DNA from: Changshengia sp963803165
GTDB lineage: Bacteria; Chloroflexota; Dormibacteria; Aeolococcales; Aeolococcaceae
Assembly (NCBI GenBank): GCA_963803165.1
Contig: CAWDLK010000008.1
Coordinates: 1 to 64,000 of the forward strand
Length of the DNA stretch: 64,000 bases
Direction: 5' to 3'
Below the pieces are notes generated by a model. It saw only the letters and a program-made list of their open reading frames with translations. It was not told the DNA's origin and did not search any database. Below are positions 52,074 to 60,923 of this stretch, one piece after another (positions within the stretch are counted from its first letter, which is position 1; each line of letters begins with the position of its first letter). The position numbers and the translations under genes are program-made.

Positions 52074-52715
52074 TCACCGTACCCTCGGACGCCGCACCAT
52101 GCCCACCCAGGTGAACGGCTGCTCGGTCCCGCCCGGGGTGTGGTGCTCGTCCCGCCGGTGCTCGACCAACTCGAACTCGGCTCCGAAGACAGAGGCCAGG
52201 TCACCCGGCTCGTAGCGTCGAACGGGCAGGCCGGAGCACCGCTGGGGCCCGTCTCCGGCGAAGGTGCCGATCACCACTCGAGCCTCCGGGGTGAGCGCCG
52301 CCCGCAGGGCGGCCAGGTAAGCCGTGCGCTGATCCTCCTCCACGAGAAAGTGGAACACCGCGCGGTCATGCCAGATTTCGTAGCGTCGCTCTGGCCGCCA
52401 GGCGAGCACATCGTCACGGAGCCAGTGGACGTGTGGGGCTCGCTCCCCCAGGCGATGCCTTGCGTGTGCGAGTGCGGCAGCCGACACGTCGAGCACGCTG
52501 ACATCGCCGAAGCCGCGGTCGAGCAGACGGTCGACCAGCACCGACGCCCCGCCCCCGACGTCGATGATCGGCTCCTCGGGGGTGACACCGAGCGCGTCGA
52601 GCAATGCCAGTGACACCGTGGGCTCGTCCTGGTACCAGCTCACCTCGGTGGGAGGCCGCCGGCGGTAGATCTCGTCCCAGTGCCCGGCCGCCTCGAGTGC
52701 TCCAGTCTCCATCAT
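52074..52715 (-). CDS. Class I SAM-dependent methyltransferase
   Basis: A small methyltransferase of about 213 residues. GHWDEIYRRRPPTEVSWYQDEP, PIIDVGGGASVLVDRLLDRG (motif I, SAM binding), DVSVLDVSAAALAHARHRLG (acidic end of strand 2), VHWLRDDVLAWRP, YEIWHDRAVFHFLVEEDQRTAYLAAL and RVVIGTFAGDGPQRCSGLPVRRY follow a Methyltransf_25/11 pattern close to thiopurine or metalloid methyltransferase-like proteins. The acceptor is unknown. Start at the double ATG 52715/52712; the extension to 52781 lacks support. Confidence 0.85.
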   Translation of the reverse strand: MMETGALEAAGHWDEIYRRRPPTEVSWYQDEPTVSLALLDALGVTPEEPIIDVGGGASVLVDRLLDRGFGDVSVLDVSAAALAHARHRLGERAPHVHWLRDDVLAWRPERRYEIWHDRAVFHFLVEEDQRTAYLAALRAALTPEARVVIGTFAGDGPQRCSGLPVRRYEPGDLASVFGAEFELVEHRRDEHHTPGGTEQPFTWVGMVRRPRVR

Positions 52716-52861
52716 CCACAGACTACGACGCCCCATCTCCACGGGCGCTGCCGGGGTCAGCCCTCCGCCAGGAAGTGGCACACGGTGTCGGAGAACCGCA
52801 CTCCGGCCTCAACCTCGACCGTTCCGCCCCCGCCGCCTGGACTCGTCGTCCATCTAGCCGG

Positions 52862-53350
52862 CTAGCGGTGACGGCGAAGCTGCCCCGGACTGAATCCGTA
52901 GCCTTCGCTCCCCTGGTGTGCCGCCGCGCGCCGCTGCGCCCTCCGCCGGCGCTCCCATCCCACCGCGAGGCAGAGCGCGGCGAGCACAAAGGGGGTGAGC
53001 ACGAAGGTCGCGTCGAAGATCCGCGTGGAGAGCTTGTCCTCGACGGCGACCGGGGGATCGCTGGGGTCGAGGTAGACCGTGACCCGCTCGGGCGGGGCGT
53101 CCTGGGAGCGGTCATGAGCCTCGAAGGTGTAGGAGGTGCCGCGATACTGGTAGTTGACGCTGCCGCCGAGGTCCAGCCCTGGCACTGCACGTCCCGTCCA
53201 GAGCAGGAAGCTGGGGGACACGACCTCCGCGCACACCGCGAGGGCGCCGACGAGCACGAGGATCAGCGCGCAGCCGCCGGACCAACCCGCGACGCCGGCG
53301 AGCCGCTGCGCCGATGCCTGGAGCCGCCTGCTCACCAGCCGGCGACCCAC
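52862..53350 (-). CDS. Two-helix membrane protein with DUF3592-like extracytoplasmic domain
   Basis: A 162-residue protein. Two membrane segments (GGCALILVLVGALAVCAEVV; FVLTPFVLAALCLAVGW) frame a domain of about 70 residues that contains VNYQYRGTSYTFEAHDRSQDAPPERVTVYLDPSDPP, a DUF3592-type pattern (beta sandwich with VxYxP-like turn). The C-terminus is strongly basic (RRRRAQRRAAA). Function unknown. It ends close to the methyltransferase gene and starts 48 nt from the neighbouring long membrane protein gene's stop. Confidence 0.7.
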   Translation of the reverse strand: MGRRLVSRRLQASAQRLAGVAGWSGGCALILVLVGALAVCAEVVSPSFLLWTGRAVPGLDLGGSVNYQYRGTSYTFEAHDRSQDAPPERVTVYLDPSDPPVAVEDKLSTRIFDATFVLTPFVLAALCLAVGWERRRRAQRRAAAHQGSEGYGFSPGQLRRHR

Positions 53351-53398
53351 ATTCCACGCGACCCCGTCGGAGACAGCCCGCGGCCTGCCGATCCCACC

Positions 53399-55078
53399 TC
53401 AGCACTCCGGGTCGGAGCCGCTGACCACCTGCCAGGTGCCGTCGGTACCCTGGAGAGCCTGCAGCGTCATCGAGCCGGACTGGACGTCCGTGGTCGGCCC
53501 CGGGCTGCCGGTCACGCGCCAGCCGGTCGTCGGGACGTCCGACCAGACATCCCCGTGAACGGCGAACCACTCCGCAGCCGTCGTGGGGGAGCTCTCCCCA
53601 CCGGTGTCCCGGGCGAGGGAGAGGCTGAATCCCCGGCCATGCGAGCACGGGGAGCAGGCGGCGGTTCCGGCGAGAGCCAGCGCTAACGCCCCAACGATCA
53701 GGCGCGAGGGAGGCGGCAACGTGGCATCCATTATCTCGGCGACCGAGCCAGCGAGTTCGACCGAGCGGAGCGCGCTGCGGGCAGACGGCGCACTCGGCTC
53801 AGCGTGAGCGGGGTCAGCTTGGCGAGACAGGTCGTCCCGTCTGAGGCGTTGCGACCGTTCATCCGGCGCCCGGACCTTCCAGCCGAGCAGATCGGCGAGC
53901 AGCAGGGCCATGCCGCCGGCGATCGGCAGCGCCACGCACACGGTGGGGGCGCCGGCCAGCCGGGCGACGGCGGCGACGGAGAACGCGACGGGGACGTAGA
54001 GCCGCCAGTTGTCCACCCTCCCCGGCCGGGCGAGCCACCAGATCGTCGCGAAGGTGCAGGGACCGACGAGGTAGTAGGGCCAGACCGACTTGGCGAGGAG
54101 CGGCAGGCCCGCCGTGGACAGGGCAATGAGGGCGTGGATACGGGGTGGGCCCGGGAGCGTCGCCCCGCCGCCCCGCACCGCCAGCCAGGTCAGGACGACC
54201 GCCGCCATGCCGAAGAGGAGGGCGTCGCCATGCTGGATGAAGGTTGCGACCGGGCCCTCCGGGAAGAGCGTCCAGAGCGATCCCCCGAGGGCGGGCACCC
54301 GACCGCGATAGGTGACCATCGACGCGACCACATCGCGACCGTCGGCGAGGACGAAGGGAAGCAGCCCGGCGGCTGCGACGATCGCCGACGTGCCGAGCAG
54401 GATGGCGGCCGACCGCAGGCGCCGTCCCGCGAGGAGGGCGAGGACGAGCGGGAGGGCGGCGAGCAGCGCGGCGGTCTGGGTGAGCAGGGCGAGCCCCAGG
54501 AGGCATCCGGCCACGGTGGTGCGGCCGCGGCCGAGCTGTCGCACCGCCACCAGGATGAGCCAGAGCTCGAGGGGGAGCTCGGCATGGCCGTAGACGACCA
54601 TGCCGATCCAGAGCGGCGGTGCGAGCAGGAATGCCGACCAGGTGACGGACGCGGGGAGTGGCTGGTCCCGCGCGCTCCCCACGACCCTGACGGCCTCGCG
54701 CGCGAAGGCCAGTGCGAAGAGGCCGAAGACGCCCATGACGACCGCGTCTCGAAGTGGGGCGTCGGCCTCCCAGCCCAGGGCGTTGACGGTCGCGACCACT
54801 GCGGTGAGGGGTACGAGGCTGAGGGGCCCGTTGTCGCTTCGCCAGACACCGGCGTGGACGCTGTAGACGAGGAGCGGGCGGCCGTGGAGGGCGAGCTCGG
54901 CCATGGGCCAGCGAAAGAGGTCGAGATCGCTCCGGCTCCAGAACGCGAAGGTGGCGAGCGCCAGCCCGGCCAGGAATGCCGAGGCGAGCACGCGGGGCGT
55001 CGCCAGCCGGCCGGCGCGACGTGTGGTTGCAGCGAGCGACGCGATGACGGTTCTCCTGACCTCAGACGCCGGGGACAC
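53399..55078 (-). CDS. Polytopic membrane protein (GT87/DUF2029-like) continuous with a lipoprotein-like C-terminal domain
   Basis: A 559-codon frame from a GTG at 55078. Residues 25-395 have eight to ten membrane helices with loops such as FWSRSDLDLFRWPMAELALHGRPLLVYSVHAG and VWPYYLVGPCTFATIWWLARPG, typical of polyprenol-phosphate-dependent mannosyltransferase-like (DUF2029) proteins. From residue 450 the frame encodes what looks like a separate lipoprotein: ATG at 53731, hydrophobic LIVGALALALAGTAAC lipobox, and a 90-residue soluble domain ending SGSDPEC. Either two genes lack a stop between them or an internal start is used. The glycosyltransferase assignment is tentative. Confidence 0.62.
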   Translation of the reverse strand: MSPASEVRRTVIASLAATTRRAGRLATPRVLASAFLAGLALATFAFWSRSDLDLFRWPMAELALHGRPLLVYSVHAGVWRSDNGPLSLVPLTAVVATVNALGWEADAPLRDAVVMGVFGLFALAFAREAVRVVGSARDQPLPASVTWSAFLLAPPLWIGMVVYGHAELPLELWLILVAVRQLGRGRTTVAGCLLGLALLTQTAALLAALPLVLALLAGRRLRSAAILLGTSAIVAAAGLLPFVLADGRDVVASMVTYRGRVPALGGSLWTLFPEGPVATFIQHGDALLFGMAAVVLTWLAVRGGGATLPGPPRIHALIALSTAGLPLLAKSVWPYYLVGPCTFATIWWLARPGRVDNWRLYVPVAFSVAAVARLAGAPTVCVALPIAGGMALLLADLLGWKVRAPDERSQRLRRDDLSRQADPAHAEPSAPSARSALRSVELAGSVAEIMDATLPPPSRLIVGALALALAGTAACSPCSHGRGFSLSLARDTGGESSPTTAAEWFAVHGDVWSDVPTTGWRVTGSPGPTTDVQSGSMTLQALQGTDGTWQVVSGSDPEC

Positions 55079-55419
55079 TCAGAGCATCCACCAGCAGGTC
55101 GGCGTCGCGGTGGCTCGCCATGGCTTCGGGCGTCAGCCGGCCGGCGGGCGCGCCAGCGATCCTGCGTCGGTGTCGCGCGGCCCGGGTGGTTCGTCACGAA
55201 ATGTTCGTGACGAAATATCGGCAATCTCCGCAAAGGACAGGCACCCGTGACTGCAGGGGGTCGGGTGGAATGGTGCGTTCTTGCCCGATGGTCGGATCAG
55301 GGGGGCCGTCCGAGCCTCTTCGTCACCCTGGCCCGGGTACCAAAGCCCCTTGCAGACGGAGGACCGGCCGCTCTAAAGCGGGAGCCTGGACCGCCCGCCC
55401 ACCGAGCGAAGGGACTCTC
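55079..55419. other. 341-nt divergent intergenic region
   Basis: No convincing gene. It holds a tandem pair of palindromes at 55190-55214 (listed separately), an AT-richer patch AAATATCGGCAATC just after it, and otherwise GC-rich sequence without recognisable repeats. The open frame from 55120 that reads into the next gene is not supported by composition. Confidence 0.6.
55190..55214. promoter_or_regulatory. Tandem operator-like palindromes TTCGTNACGAA
   Basis: TTCGTCACGAA (55190-55200), ATG spacer, TTCGTGACGAA (55204-55214). Each 11-mer is itself palindromic around its central base, and the two are inverted copies of each other. It is placed in a divergent promoter region 112 bp from one gene start and 206 bp from the other. 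It looks like a dimeric repressor site; no regulator gene is adjacent. Confidence 0.6.
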
Positions 55420-55701
55420 ATGAGCGTGACCCCCGACAGCGTGACCCCCGACGACCTGCGCCAGGTCGCCCTGAAGCAGCTTCAGGAGCGGCGGGACTTC
55501 ATGCCCCACCTGCTCGCCTACGTCCTGGTGAACGCCGGACTGGTACTGGTCTGGGCTCTCGTCTCCCACGGCGTGTTCTGGCCGGGGTTCGTGCTCCTCT
55601 TCTGGGGCTGCGGCCTGGTGATCCACGCCTGGACCGCCTTCTTCCGGAAGCCGATCACCGAGGCCGAGGTCGAGCGCTACATGGCGCGCCTGCACGGCTG
55701 A
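55420..55701 (+). CDS. 2TM-domain protein
   Basis: A 93-residue protein with a short helical N-terminus (LRQVALKQLQERRDFMPHLLAYVLVNAGLVLVWALV) leading into two membrane segments and ending in AFFRKPITEAEVERYMARL. This matches the 2TM domain (PF13239) found alone or attached to kinases and regulators in Actinobacteria and Bacteroidetes; role unknown. The ATG at 55420 follows GAAGGG at 6 nt. The palindromic operator upstream may control it. Confidence 0.85.
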   Translation: MSVTPDSVTPDDLRQVALKQLQERRDFMPHLLAYVLVNAGLVLVWALVSHGVFWPGFVLLFWGCGLVIHAWTAFFRKPITEAEVERYMARLHG

Positions 55702-55763
55702 GACCCGGGCGAGGGGCCGGGCGCTCCCCCTTCGAGCAGCGGTTCCCGGATAAGCTCTGGGAT

Positions 55764-56246
55764 GTGCGCTGGGACGAGTTCGCGCGGCAGTGCCCCGAGC
55801 TTGCCCAGCACGGGGAGGAGCGTCTGCGCGGCCGCGAGCTCTGCCTGATCGGGACCCTGCGGCGAGACGGGAGGCCTCGCATCAGCCCGGTCGAGCCGGA
55901 CTTCGTGGACGGCGAGCTGATGGTCGGGATGATGTGGCGGTCGCGCAAGGCCCTCGACCTGCTCCGCGATCCCCGCTGCACCGTCCACAGCGTCGTCTCC
56001 GACCGCAAGGGCACCGAAGGCGACTTCAAGCTGCACGGCCGTGCCCTCGAGGTCGCCGATCCGGGGCGGCGCGCCCGCTACCGCGCGACCATCCGGGCGC
56101 GGATCGACTGGGAGCCCACCGAGCCCGACTACCACTGTTTCGCCATCGACGTCGATTCGGCGGGGTTCGTCATCTTCGGGGACGCCCGGTACGGCCTCGC
56201 CTGGACCCCGTCCGCCGGCCTGAGGCGCTGGCAGCTGCCCGGGTGA
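55764..56246 (+). CDS. Pyridoxamine 5'-phosphate oxidase family protein
   Basis: A 160-residue split-barrel flavin/F420-type protein. GRELCLIGTLRRDGRPRISPVEPDFVDGELMVG is the cofactor-binding strand pair; MMWRSRKALDLLRDPRCTVHSVV and FKLHGRALEVADP follow the family. Members oxidise or reduce diverse substrates, and true PdxH is unlikely at this size. Start is a GTG at 55764 with no strong ribosome site. It lies 62 nt behind the 2TM gene and may be co-transcribed with it. Confidence 0.85.
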   Translation: MRWDEFARQCPELAQHGEERLRGRELCLIGTLRRDGRPRISPVEPDFVDGELMVGMMWRSRKALDLLRDPRCTVHSVVSDRKGTEGDFKLHGRALEVADPGRRARYRATIRARIDWEPTEPDYHCFAIDVDSAGFVIFGDARYGLAWTPSAGLRRWQLPG

Positions 56247-56264
56247 GGATCCCGGAGCGTCCGC

Positions 56265-57086
56265 TCAGCCGTCCCGCCGCTTGCGGGCGGTGACCAGCCT
56301 GTGCTGGGGCAGCGCCCGCGCGGCCACGGAGTCAACCGGTAGCGGCCAGCGGCCGTAGTGGGCATCGGCGGCTCCGCACTGGCTCAGGGTGGCCTCCCAA
56401 CCCAGAGCGTCCAGGTAGGCCCCGGGGTCGTCGATGGTGCCGATCCAGGGGGCGTCGGCAGCGGCCTGCATCTCGATCCAGGGCCGGGTCACCGGGTGGG
56501 TGAACACGGCCCGGTCCGGGATGTCGAACCCCAGCACGCTCCCCCGCGCCGCCAGCCCTGATACCCGTCCCAGCAGGGCGGCGATCGCCTTGGCGTCGAG
56601 ATAGAAGAGGAATCCCTCGGCCAGCCAAGCGGCAGGGACATGGGGGTCGAGACCCGCGCCGACCAGCTGGTCCGGCCAGCGGTCCTCACTCAGGTCCGTG
56701 CAGAGGCGGACGAGTCGGGCGCAGCGCGCGGCCGTGCCACCGAGCACCTTCTCCTTCTGATGGATCACCTCGGGCTGGTCCACCTCGAAGACCGAGGTGC
56801 CACCCGACCAGGCCAACCGGAAGGCGCGGGTGTCCAGGCCGGCGCCGAGCAGCACCACCTGGGGGACTCCACCGGCGGTGGTGGCGCGCAACAGGAAGTC
56901 GTCGAAGTAGCGGGTGCGCACGATCATCGGAGCAAGCCCCTCGGGGGCGCGCGCCTCCGCCCACCGGCAGCCCTCCTCACCGGCGAGGTCGGCCGCCCAC
57001 GGATCGCTGAAGAGAGCGTCCTTGCGGCTCGTCTCGACCGCGCGAGCCGCCGCGGTCCAGCGCGCCGTCGCTCCGATGTCCGTCAT
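56265..57086 (-). CDS. Class I SAM-dependent methyltransferase (leucine carboxymethyltransferase-like, TIGR00027 type)
   Basis: A 273-residue methyltransferase. GATARWTAAARAVETSRKDALFSDPWAADLAG at the N-terminus, IVRTRYFDDFL, VVLLGAGLDTRAFRLAW (SAM motif I), VFEVDQPEVIHQKEKVL and the AAWLAEGFLFYLDAKAIAALL segment are diagnostic of this family, abundant in mycobacteria and other high-GC organisms. The natural substrate is generally unknown. It is encoded next to, and in the same direction as, the response regulator. Confidence 0.9.
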   Translation of the reverse strand: MTDIGATARWTAAARAVETSRKDALFSDPWAADLAGEEGCRWAEARAPEGLAPMIVRTRYFDDFLLRATTAGGVPQVVLLGAGLDTRAFRLAWSGGTSVFEVDQPEVIHQKEKVLGGTAARCARLVRLCTDLSEDRWPDQLVGAGLDPHVPAAWLAEGFLFYLDAKAIAALLGRVSGLAARGSVLGFDIPDRAVFTHPVTRPWIEMQAAADAPWIGTIDDPGAYLDALGWEATLSQCGAADAHYGRWPLPVDSVAARALPQHRLVTARKRRDG

Positions 57087-57099
57087 GGCTCGCTCCTCC

Positions 57100-57753
57100 T
57101 CAGATCATCCGGCGGTCCATGGCCCAGCGGGTCAGCTCGTAGCGGCTGCTGAGCTGGAGCTTGCGCAGCACCGAGGAGACGTGGGTCTCCACCGTCTTGG
57201 CGGAGAGATTGAGCCGCACCCCGATCTCCTTGTAGGTGAAGCCGCGGGCGATGTGGCGGAGCACCTCGCGCTCGCGCGGGGTGAGCTGATCCATCTCGGG
57301 ATCGATGCTGGTGGGCAGCTCGCCCCGGAACGCGTCGAGGACGAAGCCCGCCAGGCGGGGCGAGAAGACCGCGTCACCGCCGTGGACGCGCCGGATGGCG
57401 TCGGCGAGTTCGGTGGGGGAGATCGACTTGGTGACGTATCCATGGGCCCCCGCCCGGATCACCCCGATCACGTCCTCGGGCGCGTCGGAGACCGAGATGG
57501 CCAAGAAGCGGGTCCCTCCGGCTCCCCGCCGGGTGATCGCGTCCGCCACCGTGGCACCCCCGCCGCCGGGGAGGTGCACGTCGAGGAGGACGACCTCGGG
57601 CTGGAGGGCCACGATGCCCGCCACCGCCTGGTCCACGTCCCCGGCCTCGCCGACGATCTCGAACTCGTCCTCCAGCTCGGCCCGGAGCCCACTGCGGAAG
57701 AGCTGGTGATCGTCGACGATGAAGACGCGCGTGCGCGGCGCCGTGGATCTCAT
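57100..57753 (-). CDS. NarL/LuxR-family response regulator
   Basis: A 217-residue regulator. The receiver domain shows VFIVDDHQLFRSGLRAEL (acidic pocket), VVLLDVHLPGGGG with the phospho-acceptor Asp, and HGYVTKSISPTEL with the conserved Lys. The C-terminal LuxR helix-turn-helix is LTPREREVLRHIARGFTYKEIGVRLNLSAKTVETHVSSVLRKL. The ATG overlaps the stop of the histidine kinase gene (ATGA). It probably controls the divergent PspC/LiaF-like genes. Confidence 0.94.
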   Translation of the reverse strand: MRSTAPRTRVFIVDDHQLFRSGLRAELEDEFEIVGEAGDVDQAVAGIVALQPEVVLLDVHLPGGGGATVADAITRRGAGGTRFLAISVSDAPEDVIGVIRAGAHGYVTKSISPTELADAIRRVHGGDAVFSPRLAGFVLDAFRGELPTSIDPEMDQLTPREREVLRHIARGFTYKEIGVRLNLSAKTVETHVSSVLRKLQLSSRYELTRWAMDRRMI

Positions 57754-59028
57754 GGGGCCGATCTGGGCAGCTCGAGGTGGACCTCGGTGCCCGTGCCGGG
57801 CTTGCTGGTGATCGTCGCGGTGCCCCCGTGGCGGCGCATCCGCCCGATCACCGACTGGGCGATGCCGCGGCGATCGGCGGGCACTGTGTCGACGTCGAAG
57901 CCGGAGCCCTCGTCGCGGACGTAGGCGGTGATGCCGTCGGTGTCGGCCTCCACGTAGATCGACACCCGCGGCGCGCCGGAATGCCGGGCGGCGTTGACCG
58001 CCGCCTCCTGGCAGGCGAGCAGGAGCGCCTCCTCGTGCTCGCCCACGACACCGTCGCCCACCACCACCGTGTCGACGGCGACGTGATGGAGCTGCTCGAC
58101 CCGGGAGGCGAGGGCGTCGACCGCGCCGCGCAGGTCCTGGGGCTCGGAGGGGGTCGGCCGGTGGTCGAGCCAGGCGCGCAGCTCCCGCTCCTGGCGCCGG
58201 GCCAGCGCGGCGACATCGGCGGGGTCGTCGCTGCGCTGGATGAGGGCCAGGGTGTGGAGCACCGAGTTCGTGCAGGTGGGCGGCGATCTCCGCCCGCTCC
58301 TCGGAGCGGACCCGCTGGCGGCGCTCCTCACCGGCATCACGGGCGAGGCGGAGGATCCACGGGCCGAAGATCAGGCCCAGGCCGGCGGCGGTCACCAGGA
58401 CCGCCAGCAGCGCGGTCCGGGCGGAGGCCAGGGCCTGGTTGGCGACCAGGAAGATCGCCATGCCGGCGGCGATGAGCAGCGCGCCACCGGCGATGCGGAG
58501 CGGGGAGACCTGGCTGCCGAGGACGGTGATCGCCGAGCTGCCGGGGAGCCGCTCGCTGAGCCGGCTCCAGCGCTGCCGGTCCACCGGGTCGGTGCGAGCC
58601 CAGATCAGGGCGGAGCCGGCGGCGGCCAGCGCGACCGGCCAGGCGACCGCGTCAGCGAACCAGATCCCGGCGCCCCGCAGGAACAGCATGCTGCCCGCCA
58701 CGATGCAGGCCACCGCGGCGATCTGGCGGTTGCGCGGCCGTCTCCGGACGGGCGTGGGCGGTGCCGAGGCGTCAGGCTCGCTGCTCACTGCCCACAGCAC
58801 CAGGTAGAGGACGACCCCGGTGCCCCCCGCCACGGTGAGGACGGCCAGGCTGAGCCGGATCAGCAGCGGGTCGAGCCCCAGCGCCTCGGCCAGCCCTCCT
58901 GCGGTGCCGGTCAGGACCCGGTCGCTGCGGCTGCGGGCCAGGAAGCGGTAGCTGTGCGGCCCGGACGGGCGGGTCCCGGCGCGATGGCCGGACCCTCCGC
59001 GGGCGTCGTGCGTGGCGGTCGCGCTCAC
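57750..59028 (-). pseudogene. PspC-domain sensor histidine kinase, frameshifted
   Basis: The N-terminal part has a PspC domain (RSRSDRVLTGTAGGLAEALGLDPLLIRLSLAVLTV) and further membrane helices, then RSEERAEIAAHLH, the phospho-acceptor histidine of the HisKA_3 dimerisation helix. Immediately after, near 58267, one extra A (GAAC for GAC) throws the frame off. The proper continuation (SVLHTLALIQRSDDPADVAAL ... QEAAVNAARHSGAP ... VRDEGSGFDVDTVPADRRGIAQSVIGRM) lies in the next frame and ends at 57750. Restoring the base gives a complete kinase of about 425 residues. Without it the kinase cannot work, although its partner regulator is intact. Confidence 0.85.
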
Positions 59029-59234
59029 CGTGCCAAGCGTGACACGCGGCGTGGCGGATGCACATCGGGCCCTCCCCGGAGAGATCCCGGAGGAGGTGAG
59101 GGATTCTCCAGGGACTCCCCGGATGGCGCACCCGCATCGAGAGGTTCACCGTGGACGGCGACCGGAAGGCGCGGGCGACGGTGTCACCGCCGCAGGCCCG
59201 CCCCTGGAGGGTCGCAAGATCCAGGAGACCGACG

Positions 59235-60923
59235 ATGGAGCAGACACCCGGCCAGCAGGACCCCGCCCCGCCCGGCGCACCGCCGGTGGGGGAGGCGCCA
59301 CCCGGCGGAGCCGTGCCGCCTCCTCCCTGGGACGTCCCCCCGGCCGGTGGAGCGGTGCCGCCGCCGTACGGGCGCCGCCTCTACCGCCCGCGCAACGACC
59401 GGGTGGTGGCCGGTGTCGCCGCCGGGCTTGCCGTGCACATGGAGCTGGACCCCATCTGGGTCCGGCTGGCCTTCGTCCTCTTCACCTTCTTCGGAGGTCT
59501 GGGCGTCGTCCTCTACATCATCGGCTGGGTGCTCATGCCCTCCGTCGACAGCTATCCGGTGGGGGCGATGCCGCCGCCGCCCCTCGGCCGGCTCCACCGG
59601 CTGCGGAGCGACCGCGTCGTCGCCGGCGTCGCCTCCGGCCTGGGCGCCCACATGGGCGTGGACCCGGTCTGGATCCGGCTCGGCTTCGTGGTCCTCACCT
59701 TCTTCGGGGGCATCGGGCTCATTGCCTACATCGCCCTCTGGGTGCTGATGCCCTCCGCCGACGGCGTCCCCGTGGTCGGAGCCTCCCCCGGAGGACGCGG
59801 GACGGGCGCCGACCTGCGCATCATCGCCGGGGCCTTCTTCCTGATCGCGGCCGTGCTGGTCCTGGCCGGCAACTTCGACTTCCACGACTCGGGGCTGGTC
59901 TGGGGCGCGGCCCTGATCGGCATCGGCCTGCTCTTCCTGGTCGGCGACAGCTGGCCGGGCCGGGAACCGGCCGGAGCTCCCGCCGGTCCCCTCGACGGCG
60001 GCCCCGGGAGCGGGTTCACCCCGGCTGCCTCGGGCACGGGGACGGCCACCTCCGCGACCCCACCCACGCCCCCCATCGGCCAGGCGTACTCGACCGCGGC
60101 CCCGTACTCGTACGCGCCGCCCGCCTACACGCCGCCCGCCTACACGCCACCCGCCTACCGCCCCTACGCCTCCCCGTACGGGTACGCGGCGCAGCCCTAC
60201 GCCGCGCCGGCCGCCTGGACCGGGAGCGCGGTGCGGTCCCGCGGCCCCCGGCTCGGGACCCTGGGGATCGCCGCCGCGGTCCTCGCGATCGGCGTCGCCC
60301 TCCTCCTCCAGAGCGCCGGGGCCATCCATCTCACCCTGGCGATCGCCTTCGGGATCGTCTTCGTGGTGCTCGGCGCCACCCTCGTCCTCGGGGCGCGGTT
60401 CGGACGCGCTCCGCTCCTCGTCGTCCTCGGCGTCTGCCTGCTCCCCTTCGCGGCCGCGGCGGTGCTCGTCCCCGAGCCGCTGAGCGGGGGGGCGGGGAGC
60501 ATCCGCTTCGCGCCCCAGACCCTCTCCACGCTCCGGCCGACGTACCGGCTGGCCGCCGGGCAGCTGACCGTCGACCTCAGCGGGGTGGACCTCGGCGGGG
60601 GCAGCGCCACCGTCACCTCGAGCGTGGCGCTCGGCCAGCTGGTGGTCGTCGTCCCGGCGAACGCCACCGTGGACGTGACCACCAAGGTCGGAGCGGGGGA
60701 GACCAGCGTGCTGGGTCGGATCGTCTCGGGCGTGCAGATCTCCTCCAGTGTCGAGACGGCGACCGGCTACACCCCCACCGGCACCCTCACCCTCAACCTG
60801 AGCGTGGGCTGCGGGCAGATCACCGTCGAGACCGGCAGCGCGGACGTGCAGACGCAGGCCGGCGGCGGGCCGGCGTCGGTGGCCGACGCCGGGAGCTTCC
60901 GCCGTCTCTCGGGAGGACACTGA
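59235..60923 (+). CDS. Double-PspC, LiaF-like membrane protein
   Basis: A 562-residue protein. A Pro-rich N-terminus is followed by two tandem PspC domains (YRPRNDRVVAGVAAGLAVHMELDPIWVRLAF; HRLRSDRVVAGVASGLGAHMGVDPVWIRLGF), more helices, a Pro/Tyr/Ala linker with PPAYT repeats, four further helices, and a C-terminal beta-rich LiaF/YvqF-type domain (LAAGQLTVDLSGVDLGGGSATV ... LGQLVVVVPANATVDVTTKVGAGE). Such proteins sense envelope stress and restrain the kinase. AGGAG is 7 nt before the ATG. It is divergent from the PspC kinase/regulator pair and coupled to the next gene by TGATG. Confidence 0.88.
   Translation: MEQTPGQQDPAPPGAPPVGEAPPGGAVPPPPWDVPPAGGAVPPPYGRRLYRPRNDRVVAGVAAGLAVHMELDPIWVRLAFVLFTFFGGLGVVLYIIGWVLMPSVDSYPVGAMPPPPLGRLHRLRSDRVVAGVASGLGAHMGVDPVWIRLGFVVLTFFGGIGLIAYIALWVLMPSADGVPVVGASPGGRGTGADLRIIAGAFFLIAAVLVLAGNFDFHDSGLVWGAALIGIGLLFLVGDSWPGREPAGAPAGPLDGGPGSGFTPAASGTGTATSATPPTPPIGQAYSTAAPYSYAPPAYTPPAYTPPAYRPYASPYGYAAQPYAAPAAWTGSAVRSRGPRLGTLGIAAAVLAIGVALLLQSAGAIHLTLAIAFGIVFVVLGATLVLGARFGRAPLLVVLGVCLLPFAAAAVLVPEPLSGGAGSIRFAPQTLSTLRPTYRLAAGQLTVDLSGVDLGGGSATVTSSVALGQLVVVVPANATVDVTTKVGAGETSVLGRIVSGVQISSSVETATGYTPTGTLTLNLSVGCGQITVETGSADVQTQAGGGPASVADAGSFRRLSGGH

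Noticed and set aside
57100..59028. A single 642-residue kinase-regulator fusion
   Set aside because: The two parts share a frame only because of the indel at 58267; the middle is out-of-frame nonsense, and the kinase C-terminus and regulator start are separate with an ATGA overlap.
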